Below are positions 6,487 to 6,945 of a stretch of 6,945 nucleotides of DNA, piece after piece (position 1 is the stretch's first letter; each line of letters opens with the position of its first letter). The stretch comes from an uncultured Pseudomonadota bacterium (lineage in GTDB: Bacteria > Lernaellota > Lernaellaia > Lernaellales > Lernaellaceae): contig CALBTQ010000855.1 of NCBI GenBank assembly GCA_937967875.1, positions 1 to 6,945 of the forward strand, given 5' to 3'. The position numbers were made by a program, and so were the translations under genes. The notes beneath the pieces are model-generated. The model saw only the letters and a program-made list of their open reading frames with translations, had not been told where the DNA came from and searched no databases.

Positions 6487-6906
6487 ATGTTTATTAAACG
6501 TCTGCTCACGCTTGTCTTTTGTCTATTCTTCAGCGCGATCGTTTTTGGGGGCTGCGGGTGCGAAGACGTGCCCGATCCCGGCGATCCCACCTTCTGCATT
6601 CTGCCCGACACCGGCGACGACGATGACGACGACGACACCGGCGACGACGACACCTCCGACGACGACTCCGACGACGACACCGTGGACGACGATACCGACG
6701 ATGATGACGACGAGGCCGAGGTCGCCTATGTCGACGGCGGCGGCTTCTCCGGCGCAGCGCTGGCGTTGAGTTCGGCGGGCGACATATACGTGGTCAGCGT
6801 CAAGGCGCGCGAAATGCGCGTGTACAGCGCCGACGCCTGGGATTACGAGGTCGCCGTGTTCGACGTGCTGGCCAATCCCGCTGTGGCGCTCGACGGCGAC
6901 GGCCGG
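6487..6906 (+). CDS. Lipoprotein with Asp-rich linker and propeller-like repeats (3' partial)
   Basis: The first 140 codons of a larger protein, cut by the contig end. ATG 6487 was chosen because GGAGG at 6475-6479 lies 7 bases upstream and a signal peptide follows: MFIKR, hydrophobic residues 6-20, and lipobox-like FGGC with Cys23 predicted as lipidated (Phe at -3 is unusual; Cys25 is nearby). Residues 41-76 are an Asp-rich linker of D3-D7 runs broken by TG, TS, S, TV and T, likely an extended, highly acidic stalk. From about residue 79 the sequence turns beta-rich: ALALSSAGDIYVV at 91-103 and PAVALDGDG at 131-139 look like consecutive strands of a repeat with a period near 41 residues, as in NHL or similar beta-propellers. 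Role inferred: a cell-surface display protein on an acidic tether. The frame stays open into the adapter, where it would give a false RSEEHTSELQS tail. Confidence 0.82.
6607..6711 (+). repeat. GAC/GAT-rich low-complexity tract encoding the Asp linker
   Basis: 35 codons, 26 of them Asp (22 GAC and 4 GAT), interrupted by ACC, GGC, TCC and GTG. The irregular triplet repetition is typical of growth by replication slippage. It also yields spurious long open frames: Thr-rich on the same strand and Val-rich on the opposite strand. Confidence 0.85.
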
Positions 6907-6945
6907 AGATCGGAAGAGCACACGTCTGAACTCCAGTCACCGAAT
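6907..6945 (-). other. Illumina TruSeq adapter plus partial i7 index (assembly artefact)
   Basis: AGATCGGAAGAGCACACGTC and the following bases to 6940 are the reverse complement of the adapter at 12-45. The last five bases, CGAAT, match the start of the reverse complement of the index read at 4-11. Genuine sequence therefore ends at 6906. Confidence 0.98.

Noticed and set aside
6467..6921. Thr-rich plus-strand and Val-rich minus-strand frames over the GAC tract
   Set aside because: Both arise from reading GAC/GTC triplet repeats in other frames or on the other strand; the minus one also starts within the adapter.
1..6945. 39-bp terminal inverted repeat suggesting a transposon or linear element
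   Set aside because: Both copies are Illumina adapter with matching index bases.

Overview
The window is a metagenome-style contig with Illumina TruSeq adapter left on both ends: positions 1-45 and 6907-6945 are not biological. About 6.86 kb of genuine sequence remains (46-6906). It is GC-rich and gene-dense, with a Gram-negative envelope content: a TonB-dependent-receptor-type outer-membrane barrel, two lipoproteins, anchored SGNH proteins and a c-di-GMP synthase. The Asp/Thr-rich linker behind a lipobox, together with the large multi-receiver GGDEF protein, resembles what is seen in deltaproteobacterial-grade lineages (Myxococcota, Bradymonadota, Lernaellota and similar). This placement is inferred from style only; no marker gene is present.

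Layout, left to right. (1) 46-2012, plus strand: the 3' part of an outer-membrane beta-barrel receptor, followed 5 bases later by a 271-aa lipoprotein, probably one operon. (2) 2013-2204: an AT-richer intergenic stretch. (3) 2205-3872, plus: a 555-aa response regulator with three receiver domains and a catalytically intact GGDEF domain that has an I-site. (4) 3869-5256, minus: a two-gene operon made of a membrane-anchored SGNH-hydrolase-like protein with an inserted TPR-like segment and a 40-aa single-pass membrane protein that starts inside its stop codon (ATGA overlap). This operon meets the regulator gene tail to tail with overlapping stop codons. (5) 5257-5320: a 64-bp divergent control region with two abutting palindromes. 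(6) 5321-6400, plus: a second anchored SGNH-like protein, paralogous to the first but lacking two of the canonical catalytic-block residues. (7) 6417-6906, plus: a good promoter candidate, a 12-bp palindrome at the expected transcript start, and the first 140 codons of a lipoprotein with an Asp-rich linker and the start of what looks like a beta-propeller.

Theme: nearly everything acts at the cell envelope. The divergent SGNH pair with the coupled micro-membrane protein is the least explained part; the family context suggests acyl or other ester chemistry on an envelope glycan or lipid, but no glycosyltransferase, MBOAT or polymerase gene lies in the window to fix the substrate. No tRNA, rRNA, CRISPR array, insertion sequence or convincing intrinsic terminator was found.
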